Shown: positions 34,101-44,532 of the stretch, in pieces
How positions within the stretch are numbered: the first letter of the stretch is position 1
How the letters are laid out: each line of letters begins with the position of its first letter
NCBI GenBank assembly: GCA_014706295.1
Contig: JACSVZ010000025.1
Span: 1,860,001-1,924,000, forward strand
Direction of reading: 5' to 3'
DNA length: 64,000 nt
Source: Lycocorax pyrrhopterus obiensis
Taxonomy: Eukaryota > Chordata > Aves > Passeriformes > Paradisaeidae
Translations under genes and position numbers: made by a program
Notes under the pieces: generated by a model
Told to the model about the DNA's origin: nothing
Database searches by the model: none
The model's input: only the letters and a program-made list of their open reading frames with translations

Positions 34101-37100
34101 GCTGAAGCGCTGGGGGGACATGTGTCACCCTGTCACCTCTCGGGGACAGCGACATCGCCCATGGCACCTCCTCTGACACCAGTGTCCCCCACAGCTCTCT
34201 GACATCCACATCCACACCGTGCCCATATCCCTGCTCCATATCCCTCCCACCACGCCGTTCCATACCCCCATCACATTTCCCTTTATCCCCCTGCTCCGAG
34301 TCCCCTGTCCCACATCCCCTCTGTCCCTGCTCCATGACCCCTCTCCTGTATCCTCCCCACTCCCGTCCCATGCCCCTCTGCCCCATCCTGTCACTATTCC
34401 CATCCCATCCCATCTCAACCCTCATCCCCTTACCCCCATGCCCCTCTGCCCCATCCTATCCCCACACCCCCTATGCCCCCATTTCCTCCTTGCCCACCCG
34501 AGACACCCCTATTCGTGTCCTCGTGGCCACCAGGTCCCCACCTTGCGGGGCATGTGGTTGCCGCGCTCGGAGCGCGCCCCTTGCAGGCTCAGCCCCTTGT
34601 CCCTGCGGCGGCGCCGGGCGGCCTCTCGCTGCTCGCGCTGCTCCCCCTGCACGGCCAGCAGCGCCCCGATGAACGCCGTCTTCACCTCCTTCTCGAAGGC
34701 CAGCTCGTCCCGCCGCGCCAGCTGCGCCACCAGCTCCGCCGACAGCGCCCGGCTCGCCGCCTCCGCCCGGCCCGCCGCCGCCAGCAGCTCCCGCGCCGAC
34801 AGCTGCCCCAGCCCTGCGCCGCGCGGGTTAGAGACGGGCCGTGTCCGAGGGACATTCCACAATAGGGTGCGTTGGAAGGGACCCTAAAGCCCATCTCGTT
34901 CCACCTCCCTGCCATGGGCAACGACCCCTTCCACTAGCCCAGGTGGCTCCAAGCCCCATCCAACCTGGCCTTGGACACTTCCAGGATGGGGCAGCCACAG
35001 CTTCTCTGGGCACCCTGTGCCAGGGCCTCCCCACCCTCCCAGGGAAGTTTCTTCCCAATATCCCATCTAACCCCGCCCCCTGGCAGTGGGACGCCATTTC
35101 CCCTTGTCCTGGCACTCCAGGCCCTTGCCCAAAGTCCCCCTCCGAATCTCTTGGAGCCCCTTTAGGCACTGGAAAGGGCTCTGATGTCTCCCCGGGGCCT
35201 TCTCTTGTCCAGGCTGAACACCCCCAGCTCTCCCAGCCTGTCACCATAGCAGAGGTGCTCCAGCCTTTGGAGCATCTCCGTGGCCTCCTCTGGACTCGGT
35301 GCAGCCAGTGCCATGCATGGGGAAAGGAGGGAAATGCCTGGTGCAATCAGTGACACCCCCAGTGCAGTCAGTGAAACGCACACTGCAACCATTACAACGC
35401 ATCTCGTGCTGAGCGAGATGTGCTCTGCATTTTCTGAGACACCAAGAGATAAACCCGTTGTGCAATTACTGATACGCTCAGCGCCATAAACGACGTGCCC
35501 AGAGCAATTACAGAACTGCCTGGCACGATTAGTGACATGCAAGGTGCACTCAGTGATATTCACAGTGCAATTAGTGACAAGCAGGGTGTGATTAGTGACG
35601 TGTATGGTGCAACTAGTGACATGTATGGTGTGATTAGTGACACACATGGTGCAGTTCCTGACATGCATGGTGCAATTAGTGACAGGCACGCTGCGATTAG
35701 TGGCATGGTGAGATTAGTAACCTGCACAGTGTGATAAAGAGCAGAGCAATTAGTGAAATGCCTGGGCTGACTGGTGACACACCCCATGCCACTAGTGACA
35801 AATCTCATGTGCACGGTGCACCCCATGCAGAACACAAAGGCTCCTGGCGAACCCCACGTGCCTTTCCATACCAAAGCCAGATCCCTGTGTTCTTCACAGT
35901 TTTTGCCAAGAGCCCTTCTGGCCAAGTCCCAGAGCAAGCCAGTACTGAGGCCTGGAGACTCAGTTGTCCAATTTGGTTGGAATTGTCCCCAAAAAGTGAC
36001 TGGCCTGGGCTCTGCTGGCCATACCTTCGTGGGAGCAGTTGTTGTTGAAGGCAGGGGAGAAAGCATGCAGCTCCCGCAGCACGATGGGCTCCGTGCCCCC
36101 GCCACCACCTTTGCCTTCAGCATCAGCCTTGGTTTCTTCCTCTTCATCCTCTTCCTCCTCCTCCTCTTCTTCCTCCTCACCCTCGGGGTCAGCCTCGGGG
36201 TCAGGTGAACTCTGCATGAGCTCCTCCAGCTCCTCGATGACCTGCAGGGCATCAGTGTCCTCCATGTGCACCTGCATCCTCCACCCTGCATCCCACACAT
36301 CCTGCACCCACACCTGCAACTGTCCTTCACCTGCACCTGCTCCCTGCACTCCTGTCCTGCACCCGTATCTGCAACCTGCTCCCTTCATCCTGCACCTGCA
36401 TCCTGTATCTCCATCTGCAACCTGCTCCCTCCATCCTCCATCCTTATTAGCATCCTGCACCTGCATCCTCCATCCTTCCCCCTCATGCTGCATCTGCATT
36501 CTGCTCCCTTCATCCTGAATCTGCACCTGCATTTACATCCACCTGTGCCTTGGGTCTTCTGTTTGCATCCTGCATCTGCATCCCACATTCCCACCTACAT
36601 CCAAATCCCACATTCCATGGACATTTAGGACCTGCATCCACATCTAAATCTGCATCCTGCACCCATTTGCATCCTGCTCTCTGCACCCTCCTCCTCCTGC
36701 ATCCTGCATCCTGTACTTGCACATGCACCTGCATTCTCTATCCTGCACCCACACCCTGCAGCTGCCTCCACATCCCCCTCCCCACACCTGTACCCTGCAT
36801 CCTGCACCCCACATCTGCACCCTGCCTCCTGCACCCCACATCTGCACCCTGCCTCCATGCCAGCATCCTGCAGCTGCATCCCACCCCTGCCCCCCCCACT
36901 TTTATCCTTCTCCCCATGCCACTCATTTTGTTCAGCAGCATCCGCACCCCACGTTCTCACGTGCACCCAAATCCCACACTGGCACCCACCACCTACACTT
37001 CTGTCTACATCCACATTCCAGGTCGTGCATACCACACCCCAAGATGATGGGATTTGGCTTTTTCTTGTGCTTTTAGCTCGTGGCCATGGGGCTAAGGTGG

Positions 37101-40100
37101 CCAAGCCTGGCTTTTGGAGGACATGCAGGGGTCCAGATGCCCGTGGGGCCAGGGGTACCTGCTCAGCTGTCAGCAGCGGCTCCTCATTGATTCCAGAGTC
37201 CTGCTCACTCCTCTCAGTGAGCTCCTCCTCCTCTTCCTCCTCCTCCTCCTTCCCGCCGAGCTGCAGGAGACACAGGCTGGGCAGCTTTGGTGGCACCACA
37301 GGCCCGGCCTGATGTGGGCACGGCCCCAGCACGGACACAGACACAGCCCTGGCATGGGGAGAGCCACCAGGGAACCCTGGCTCAGGGGGACAAGCTGCAG
37401 GGGGGGTGGCACGGGGACACCCACTGGATGGGGACATCAAATGGGGAGGGACTGGATGGGGACATGTTGGATTGAGGGTATTGCATGGAGATGCTGGATG
37501 GGGAAGCATTGGATGGGGATGCTGGACGGGGCTTTGGACAGGGACACTGGATAGAGACACTGGAGACAATGAACAGGGAAGCACTAGAGGGGGAGGTGTT
37601 GCCAGAAGATGGATAGAGATGATGGATAGGGAGCTACTGGATGGAGAGTTGTTGAACATGGATGAGGAAGAAGACAGGGAGAAGTCCAGGTCTATTGGAT
37701 TGGAGGTGTTGGATGGAGAGTGGTGTTGGACACGCTCGGTGGAGTTACCGGGGATGTTGGATGGGGAGACGAGGGCTGGTGAAGCTGAATGGGAAAGGTC
37801 TGATGGAGACACTGGGTGGGGACGTGAGATGGGGACATGGCAGAAAGGAACACCAACAGGGAAGGGGATGGATGGAGATGCTGGATAGAGATGTTGGACA
37901 AGGAGGCATCTTTTTTACCACCTTTCATTATCTTTTTCACCTTTGTAGCAGAAAATAACCTAAGAAAGTTATCTTCTCTTCCCCGTTTAGCAATAGGACG
38001 TTACATCCAAGTGGGTTAAATTCCCTTGATATTGGGACACTTTTACAACCCCAAAAGCAGCTATTGCCAGCACAAACTCAATACAAATGAAAACACATTT
38101 TCTACCCCCAAAAACACCCACCCCACCCCTGACATGGGGGGCAAACTGGCAAAGACCAGATTGTCAAACCAAACAATCTTGCCCGTTCCAGTGTGATTTC
38201 ACATTGAAATGTGGGCACTCACTGCACTGGTGCTGCAGCACCCCAAAACTGCCATTTTTGGGTAGTTTGCAGTGCCATGATTGTCGCTGAGCCTTGGGGC
38301 TGACTGACAGCTGTCAAGCACTGTCAGGGGATCATGTGGGGACACGGGGGTTTGCGGGGCTAAGGGGGGCCACAGCCCTACCTGGGGGTCGGTGCCATCG
38401 AGGGCCTCAGTCCCGGGGAGCAGCCACGGCCGGGGGGAGCTCCGGGGGGCAAAGCCATCGGTGAGAGCATCCCAGACCCTGCAGGGAGGTGGGTGGTGAG
38501 CACTGATCCCAAAATGTTGCATCTGTGAGAGCCATCCCAAAAACAGCATGCCAAGATGCCACAAAACATCCCAAAATGCAGCCCACAAACAGCCTGAAAT
38601 GACCTCCAAAAATCCTGAAACACCACTGAGATGCCTGAAACATCCCAAAACACCCCAAATGATATCCTAGAAAACCTCGAATGCTTCTCAAAATAGCATC
38701 ATGAAATACTGCCCTGAAATACCCCAAAGTACCCAAAAATGCTGCCCCAGGGCCTGAGATGTCCCCTAAATGTCATTTTGAAATGCTGCTATCTAAACTC
38801 CCCCAAAAGGCCACAGCAATGTCCCAAAATGTCTCTAGATGTCCCCAAATGCCACTCAAAACCATCACATGATGCCCTCAAGTGGCCCAAAACATTATCT
38901 TAAAGCCCCAAGACTCCCTGAAAGGCCCCAAAACACCTAAAAATGCTGTCCTGGAACATTCCAAAATGTTCCCAAATGTTCTTCTGAAATCCCCAAAATG
39001 CCCCTAAAGGTCCCAAAGCTCCAAAATGTCACCCTGTCATGTTCCAACCACCAAGAAGGAAAATGGTGGGAAACGGAGAAAGAGGAAAAAAAGGGGAAGA
39101 AAGGGAAAGAGGAGAAAATAAGGAATAGAAAAAGGAGAAAAAGGGCCAAAAGAGGGAAAAAGGAAAAATCAGGAGAAAAGAGAAGTAAGGAAAAAGAGAA
39201 AATGTAAGAAAAAAGGGAGAATGAAGGGGAAAATGGGGAAAAGGGCAGGGAAAGTAGAGAAAAGGGAAGAAATGGAGGAGAAAGACAGAAAATGGGAAAA
39301 AAGAGCTGAAAAGTGGCAACATTGAGGAAAAGGCCAGAAATGTGAGAAAAGGTCAAAAATGGGGGGAAAGGCACAGAAAGAGATTAGAAATTTTCTCCCC
39401 AACTGAGGGAAACCCACCCATTTTCCACCAGAAATGGTGGGTTCAGTCCAACATGGTGCCACATCCTAATCCTGAAAATCACCCCAAAACCATTTGCCCC
39501 CTTTCCAACCCCAAAACTGCTCATTTTTGGGATTTATCATATTTCCCTCCTCACCAGGGCTGAATTCCCCTCGGAATTACAGATTTCACAAACTAACACA
39601 CAAAAATATGGATGGCAAACCCCTATATTCCTATTTTTCAACAAAGCACAGCAAATTAGTGATTATCTCCCCAAATTAGCTTTTCTCTGCTCTTAAAGGA
39701 CCAGCACCCTGCAGGGGCAGACCAAGACCAGCAGTGATTTCTGAGTTAATTATGGCAAGAAATGGTTAACAGCTCTGGAAATCCAGTGCCTGTAAGGCCA
39801 TGGCCCCTCCCCCGCCTGGCACACAGGGCTCATTCAAGGAAGAATAAAAAAAAAAAAGCCCTGTTTTGCCCAAAGTGACCCAAAAAAGACACAATAAGTG
39901 GCACAAAGCGGCGACAGCGCGGCAACCCCGGCGTGCAGCCAAGATGCGTTTTGCTCTGAAAAACCATGAATTCGGCCAATTGCGAAAATCAATTCAGCCT
40001 CAGTGGGTTTTGGGGGGAAAAAACCCAAACACAAAGCAACAAAACCAACAGATTTGGGGCTTTTGGGGTTGAAAGCAACCCCTTTGCTTGGTGAAAATAA

Positions 40101-41287
40101 GGGTTAGCAATTTTGGCCTGGGGAATGATCCCAATTAAACACACAAAAAATCCACCAGAAATGTGATAGGGTAGAATGATCACGAGGAAGAAGCCCAAGG
40201 ATTTGTGGGGAAAAAACGGCATTTCGTAACAAAACAAGGTTTTTAGTGAAACCGTGGAATTTAACACAAAAGGAACAATAATAATTGGGGAAGTTTGACC
40301 CTAGGGAATTTGGCCATCCCCTAGCATGGTACAGAGGGGGTGGCTAAACTCTACTCGCACGTTACTCAAGATTTATGCTCAATCCCTGGGGTTTTCCTTG
40401 CACAGACAGAGCTGTGACCCCCTGCAATGTGTTATGGGACACGCTGCTCTTCCTCCTCATAGGATGCTACTCTGGGGATCTCACACAGCTACTCCAAGGA
40501 TCCTACATAGCTCCTCCAAGGTGCTGCAAGATTGTGCCACAGTCCAGGTGCTGATTTGCACGTGATGGGCGCTTAGAAGCGTGAAGGAGCTGCAACAGGC
40601 CCCAGAGGGTGTTAGTAATAAGATACTACACCCCTGCTCTGAGGTGCTACACAATCGTGCTGTAACAGGTGAGCTGCACTGCACGCTCCGGGAAAGGGGG
40701 GTATTTCACGACCATGAAAAGACACGCAGGCCCAAGGCTGGCCTACTTATAGGATCCTACACAGCTACTCAAAGGATACCACACAGCTGTTCCACGCCAC
40801 TGCGTGACTGTGCTGTGATGCAAGGGGCCGAGAGGCACACAAGGTGGCGTGCAGACCCTTACTCACAGGTAGTCCTTACTCATAGCATGCTACAGTGCTA
40901 CTCCTGACACGGAGCATGACCATGCTGCAATGCTGGGAGTTAGCCTGCACTGTGGGGGGTTTCAGGGGTGTGAAGAGGCACATGGCCCCAGAAGCAGGGG
41001 GGCCTTACTCACTCCTCATCCTGCAGGCGCTCCTCCTCCTCCTGCGCCTGGAGACGGCCCCGCACGGGGGCCAGGCCCTCGGTGGCAGCGTCGTAGTTGC
41101 GGAAGCAGACAGTGAGCTTCTCGTCGAACTCCTGCACCAGGTCCTCCATTGACTTGAAGCTCATCATCTCGGCAGAGAAGCTCTCCAGCTCGGCCAGCGC
41201 CGGGTCCGCAGGGCGCTGCAGGGTCCCCCCATCGTCCCCGGGCCCCTCCTCGAACTCCTCCTCCAGACTAACCAGGGGCGCCTCCAT
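31149..41287 (-). CDS. FEZ1: FEZ1, fasciculation and elongation protein zeta-1 (kinesin-1 adaptor), 9 coding exons, 400 aa
   Basis: FEZ1 is a cytoplasmic adaptor linking kinesin-1 to cargo in axons. Coding exons in transcript order are 41287-41013, 38478-38382, 37260-37159, 36241-36025, 34813-34542, 34109-34029, 33632-33557, 33066-33001 and 31165-31149. They sum to 1,203 nt, all junctions are in phase and all introns are GT-AG. Mammalian FEZ1 has 392 residues. The start MEAPLVSLEEEF and end LLTDYILKVLCPT are diagnostic. S46 in SFKSMEDLV corresponds to the mammalian regulatory Ser58. Glu-rich runs fill residues about 125-205. A basic coiled-coil segment lies at about 240-310, including ARRDELAFEKEVK. 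Exon 5 (34813-34542) is extremely GC-rich, and Lys/Met of mammals become Ala/Arg. Every larger intron carries its own minisatellite. FEZ2 is excluded by the C-terminus and PKNOX2 linkage. Confidence 0.96.
31171..31191. repeat. (GA)n microsatellite forming the FEZ1 terminal polypyrimidine tract
   Basis: An uninterrupted GA run on + is CT on the FEZ1 strand, directly before TTCGCAG, so it is the polypyrimidine tract of the last acceptor. Confidence 0.92.
31271..32060. repeat. Ten-base-pair minisatellite, 79 in-register units
   Basis: Consecutive decamers GCAGGAGGAT, GCACAGGGAT, GTACAAGGAT, GCACTGGAAT, GCACTGTGAT and CCATGAGGAT follow each other with no insertion or deletion across 790 bp. The decamer types occur in recurrent orders, giving higher-order blocks of 50-70 bp. 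Because 10 is not a multiple of 3, each frame cycles every 30 bp, which explains long open frames on both strands. Confidence 0.98.
33001..33066 (-). CDS. FEZ1: FEZ1 coding exon 8
   Basis: Acceptor TCCCCCTCACAG, donor GTACCT. Its 66 nt encode ILFAMKEGNEKVPTLLTDYI and LK. The reading frame stays open into the following intron without a stop. Confidence 0.95.
33557..33632 (-). CDS. FEZ1: FEZ1 coding exon 7
   Basis: Acceptor GTTTTTGCAG, donor GTGAGT. Encodes YLNTVIPYEKKGSPPSVE and DLQMLTN, with one base of the next Ile codon. Confidence 0.95.
34029..34109 (-). CDS. FEZ1: FEZ1 coding exon 6
   Basis: Acceptor TGTCCCCCCAG, donor GTGCCC. Its 27 codons run RFSMEGISSILHSGLRQTFG to NEKQ, closely matching the mammalian exon. 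Confidence 0.95.
34130..34510. repeat. C-rich low-complexity intron sequence (CCCATCCC words)
   Basis: FEZ1 intron between coding exons 5 and 6, made of CCCCTCTGCCCCATCC-like words without a strict period. Confidence 0.6.
34542..34813 (-). CDS. FEZ1: FEZ1 coding exon 5 (coiled coil)
   Basis: The acceptor ends GGCGCAG and the donor is GTGGGG. Encodes about residues 231-321: LGQLSARELL, ELVAQLARRDELAFEKEVK and RRRRRDKGLSLQ, ending NHMPRK. Third positions are almost all G or C. Substitutions relative to mammals are mostly to Ala, Arg or Gly, as expected from GC-biased change. Confidence 0.94.
34851..35306 (-). mobile_element. CR1 LINE 3' fragment in FEZ1 intron 4
   Basis: About 450 bp in CR1 antisense orientation: GTTGGAAGGGACCCTAAAGC, CCATCCAACCTGGCCTTGGA, AAGTTTCTTCCCAATATCCC and GTGGCCTCCTCTGGACTCGG are all CR1 3' region blocks. 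It begins 37 bp from FEZ1 exon 5. Confidence 0.93.
35330..35800. repeat. Degenerate minisatellite (GTGCAATTAGTGACATG-like unit)
   Basis: About 20 imperfect copies of a unit near 21-24 bp in FEZ1 intron 4, directly after the CR1 copy. Confidence 0.88.
36025..36241 (-). CDS. FEZ1: FEZ1 coding exon 4 (acidic region)
   Basis: Acceptor TGCCCTGCAG, donor GTATGG. Encodes VIEELEELMQSSPDPEAD, a long Glu run, and VLRELHAFSPAFNNN (residues 159-230). The Glu run is longer than in mammals. Confidence 0.94.
36242..37060. repeat. CATCCTGCACCTG-type degenerate minisatellite in FEZ1 intron 3
   Basis: Words CATCCTGCACC, CATCTGCAACCTG and TGCATCC repeat through about 800 bp with a loose 12-bp period. No coding sequence. 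Confidence 0.85.
37159..37260 (-). CDS. FEZ1: FEZ1 coding exon 3
   Basis: Acceptor TCTCCTGCAG, donor GTACCC. Its 34 codons are LGGK, a nine-Glu run, LTERSEQ and the conserved DSGINEEPLLTAEQ. Confidence 0.94.
37390..37910. repeat. GGATGGGGACA-type degenerate minisatellite in FEZ1 intron 2
   Basis: Words GGATGGGGA, GATGCTGGAT and GGGACATG recur over about 500 bp with no fixed period. Confidence 0.75.
38382..38478 (-). CDS. FEZ1: FEZ1 coding exon 2
   Basis: Acceptor CCTCCCTGCAG, donor GTAGGG. Encodes VWDALTDGFAPRSSPRP and continues to GTDPQ (residues 92-124). The VWDALTD block is a FEZ-family signature. The second half is diverged from mammals. Confidence 0.9.
38490..39010. repeat. CCCCAAAATG-type degenerate repeat in FEZ1 intron 1b
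   Basis: CCCAAAATG/CCTGAAATG words repeat roughly every 15-25 bp over 500 bp. A purine-rich stretch follows. Confidence 0.7.
39050..39390. repeat. Polypurine tract (GGGAAAAAGG words)
   Basis: About 340 bp that is almost entirely A and G on +, in the FEZ1 intron between the first two coding exons. No gene. Confidence 0.8.
40400..40900. repeat. Degenerate repeat (GGATCCTACACAGCTACTCC-like)
   Basis: The phrases GATCCTACACAGCTACTC and GGATACCACACAGCTGTTCC, plus looser versions, recur through this interval next to the first FEZ1 coding exon. Confidence 0.6.
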
Positions 41288-41315
41288 CCTCCTCAACACC
41301 GATGTGCTGCCTTAG
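41013..41315 (-). CDS. FEZ1: FEZ1 first coding exon (ATG at 41287)
   Basis: The acceptor CTCCCTGCAG lies just above 41315, and 28 nt of 5' UTR precede the ATG. It encodes 91 residues plus two bases, ending EEERLQDEE. The donor GTGAGT is on 41012-41007. Confidence 0.94.
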
Positions 41316-41329
41316 CTGCAGGGAGAGGC

Positions 41330-42400
41330 TGCCCGTAAGGCACCGGGCTACTAAGAGGTTACAACACCCACCTCCCCATTCCCTTCGCTGCTGCTGTGCT
41401 GACTGAAACCCTACTGCCAGGGCTATTACACAACCAACAGTATCTCTGTAGTATCCCAGCAGTATCCCACCAGGATGTACTACCTGTATAAGAAATATTC
41501 TGATGCTGTGGCACTATTCTAGCAGTAATTTACTAGTAGCAACAAAGTGCTGATAGTGGTCCAGGTAGCTAAGTGCTACCCTGAGAGTATGTCAAAAACA
41601 TAACACTATCTATTTCCCTGAAGTGGTAGTATCTTAGTCCTATCCTTATGCTATATCACTACTAAGCAAGTGGCCTGAAAGTATCAGTAATGTGCTGACA
41701 GTATCCTAGTAGCAGCCATTGAGTAGCTCAGCATTGTCCTGATGTGGTACTAGCACAGGTAGGACTATCCTGATACTATGTCAGGAGCATCCCAAAAGCA
41801 TCCTGGTGCCCTGATAGTATCTCAGTAGTATATAACGAGTGTCCTACAGGATCTAATAGTGGTGTAATGGGATACAGCTATTATCTTATAGCTATTATCT
41901 TCATAGAGTGTTGGTGGCACTTTGGTAGTGCAAAGTAACATCCAGATATTATCTTACTGCCACGCAACTATGCTGAAAGCAACTTGAACATCTCCTGAGA
42001 GGAACCGGGTGGTGTGGGAGCTGGTCCAGTGGTACCTTCATAGAAGTACCTCAGTATCAGTTCTGGAAATATGCTGGGAATATCTTAGTAGCAGCCTGAC
42101 AGTACCTTAGTGGAGTTCTTGCAGTATCCCAGCAGCATCCACAGAGTATCCTGAGAGCACCTTAGTGCCACTCTGAAAGTGCCTTACTACTGTCTGCAGA
42201 GTAGCCTGTCCACATTCTAGTAAACTCATGACAGCATCTCAGTAGCATCCCAGCAGTATCCTGAGAGCACCTCAGCTGTGGCTGGATAGTATTTCACTAC
42301 TCCCTTAGGAGATTACTGAGAATATCCCAGCAGCACCCTAGCAGTAGCCTCATAGGAAGCAAACAGTAACTCAGTAGTAAGCCAGGAATAGCCCAGTAGA
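41330..42400. repeat. Degenerate repeat (AGTATCCTAGTAGCA-like) in FEZ1 intron
   Basis: Words such as CAGCAGTATCC, CTTAGTAGCAGCC and CCTGAGAGCACCTCAG recur across 1.1 kb with a 15-30 bp spacing, indicating an old, decayed minisatellite. No coding exon. Confidence 0.75.
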
Positions 42401-42509
42401 GGCATCAGTACCCCAGCTCATTCCCCCAGCCCTGGTGATGCTTCCCTGGGGAGGGGAGCAGAAACATCACAGCTTTGGGGGAAAACCTGGCCTGACCAGG
42501 GTTTTGAGT

Positions 42510-43680
42510 AGCACCTGCACCTATGTGCAGCACGGCCACACATCCCTGCACACGTGTACTCCACTGGGTGCCCCGAGTGCCCACATGCCTGCAGCACATG
42601 CCCTGTGCATGCACACCCTCCACGTGTGCATCTGGCAGTGAGCCCGTCCCAGTGCACACACCCGCTGCACGCACGCTGTGGGGCACCGGGGTGCACACAC
42701 AGACACAGGAGAGTGCCCACGCCTGCTCCGTGCCTGGCACACCCTGTGAACACGCACGCCACGCACAGACAGATGCAAAGCACACACACGCAGAGCCGTG
42801 CACATGTGCGTGGAGTGTTTGCAGACAGATGCACGTGTGCTCCGGTGGTGCACGTGTGCTGGGCTGCGTGTGTGCGCAGCAAGGCAAGCACACACTGCAC
42901 ACACACACCCCCCCATGTGCCCTGTGCATGCACATCCTGTCCCGTGCAAGTGTGCACGCACACACACCTTTGCAAGCATGCATCCCCACACGGCGTGTGT
43001 GTGTGCACACCTGTGCATGCCTGCATCCCCTTGCACACACCGTGCACCACTGTGCGCTTGTGCATTCCCACACACGCACCACGGACCCCACCATGCCCAC
43101 ACCACCCAGCTCCAGGCCCCGCAAACACCAGCATGCCACTGCGTGCACACACCTGCGCACGGGCATGGCTGCTTGTGCACACACCTGCACACGTGCACAC
43201 ACACCTGCACACATACCTGCCCACATACCTGCACATACGCATGCCTGCACATGTGCCTCTGCAGCTTCACACGCACACCTTCACGCGCACATCTGCGCAC
43301 ACACATCTGCACGCACACCCTCCTTTGCACGCACGCATCTGCACACACCGCTGCACACACACATCCCTTGCACACACACACACATGCACATGCCTTGCAC
43401 ACACACACTACTGCACACACATCCCTTGCACACACACACCGCTGCACACACATATCCCTTGCACACACACCCACCGCTGCACACACATCCCTAGCACACA
43501 CATGTGCACACACCGCTGTACACACACATCCCTTGCACACACACAATGCTGCACACACCGCTGCACACACACATCCCCAGCACACACATCTGCACACACC
43601 GCTGCACACACATCCCTTGCACACACACGCACAGCCCTGCGCGCACACGCACACAAACACACACGCACACACACGGACAC
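42510..43680. repeat. CACA-rich minisatellite (CTTGCACACACACACCGCTG-like)
   Basis: From 43,330 a unit of about 30 bp, GCTGCACACACATCCCTTGCA, recurs. To the left it decays into ACACACCTGCACACGTGC-type alternating purine-pyrimidine sequence. Very long spurious ORFs run through it on both strands. Confidence 0.92.
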
Positions 43681-44059
43681 GCCCTCGCTGCGCCCGCCGC
43701 CCCTCCCTCCGCCGCTGCCCGCACGCGCACGCCCCGCGTCCCCAAGACCCCCCAAAACGCCCCCGCACCGCTCGAGCACATCCCCCCCTCTCCGCACCGC
43801 CCCCGCACCGACACGCAGCGGAGCCCCCGGCCTCGCTCCCCCGACGCCCTCGCTGCTGCACCCCAACTCTCCCCGCAACATCAGCGCAGCGCCCGCCGCG
43901 CCCCCCGACCCGCGGTGCGGCCAGCCCGCGATGCACCCCAAACCCGACACCCCTCGCAATACCCACGGCCCCGCTGCCCCCCGCACCCCGGGGGTGCCGC
44001 AACCCCCGTGCGACCCCCGCCTGCAAAGACGGCATCGCCCCTCGCTCCCCTCTCACCGC

Positions 44060-44406
44060 CCGCACCCCCAAACCCGGCACCTCTCACCGCGCCCCGGGGC
44101 CCCAGCCCCACATCCACCCGCAGCCCCGCACCCCTCACTGCCCCCAGGACCCCCGGCCCCACACCCACCCGCAGCCCCGCACCCCTCACCGCCCCCCGGC
44201 CCCACATCCACCTGCAGCCCCGCACCCCTCACCGCCCCCCGGGCCCCGGCCCCACACCCACCTGCAGCCCCGCACCCCTCACCGCCCCCCAGCCCCACAC
44301 CCACCTGCAGCCCCGCACCCCTCACCGCCCCCCGCCGGCCCCAGCCCCACACCCACCTGCAGCCCCGCACCCCTCACCGCCCCCCGGGCCCCCGCCCCAC
44401 ACCCAC
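44060..44406. repeat. GC-rich minisatellite repeating the FEZ1 first-exon donor
   Basis: Six to seven units of about 45-60 bp, each containing ACCCACCTGCAGCCCCGCA then CCCTCACCGCCCCCC. On the FEZ1 strand every unit carries CTGCAG followed by GTGGGT. Confidence 0.92.
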
Positions 44407-44455
44407 CTGCAGCCCCGCATCCTCCGCGCCGCGCCGGGGGGTGCTGGGCGCGCAC
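44407..44455 (-). other. FEZ1: Putative FEZ1 non-coding first exon
   Basis: On the minus strand GGGGCTGCAG is followed by the donor GTGGGTG at 44406-44401, next to CRE and NRF1-like promoter sites. The 41315 acceptor requires an upstream exon, and this is the best candidate. The 5' end is not fixed. An ATG at 44420 would make a five-codon upstream ORF after splicing (MRGCS, then TAA). Confidence 0.5.
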
Positions 44456-44532
44456 TGCGCAAGCGCGGGGGAGGACTGGTGACGTCACCGGGAAGGGGGA
44501 TGCGGATGGTGGTCAAGGGAGCCGTGACGTCA
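44456..44532 (-). promoter_or_regulatory. FEZ1: FEZ1 promoter candidate with two CREs and an NRF1-like site
   Basis: Perfect TGACGTCA palindromes lie at 44480-44487 and 44525-44532, 45 bp apart. TGCGCAAGCGC at 44456-44466 resembles an NRF1 site. All lie in a CpG-dense block directly upstream of the inferred first exon. CRE sites suggest CREB/ATF responsiveness, by inference from sequence alone. Confidence 0.6.

Noticed and set aside
42521..44080. 519-residue minus-strand open frame rich in Cys and Val
   Set aside because: Complement of the same CACA-rich array (CVCAGVC repeats). Not a protein.
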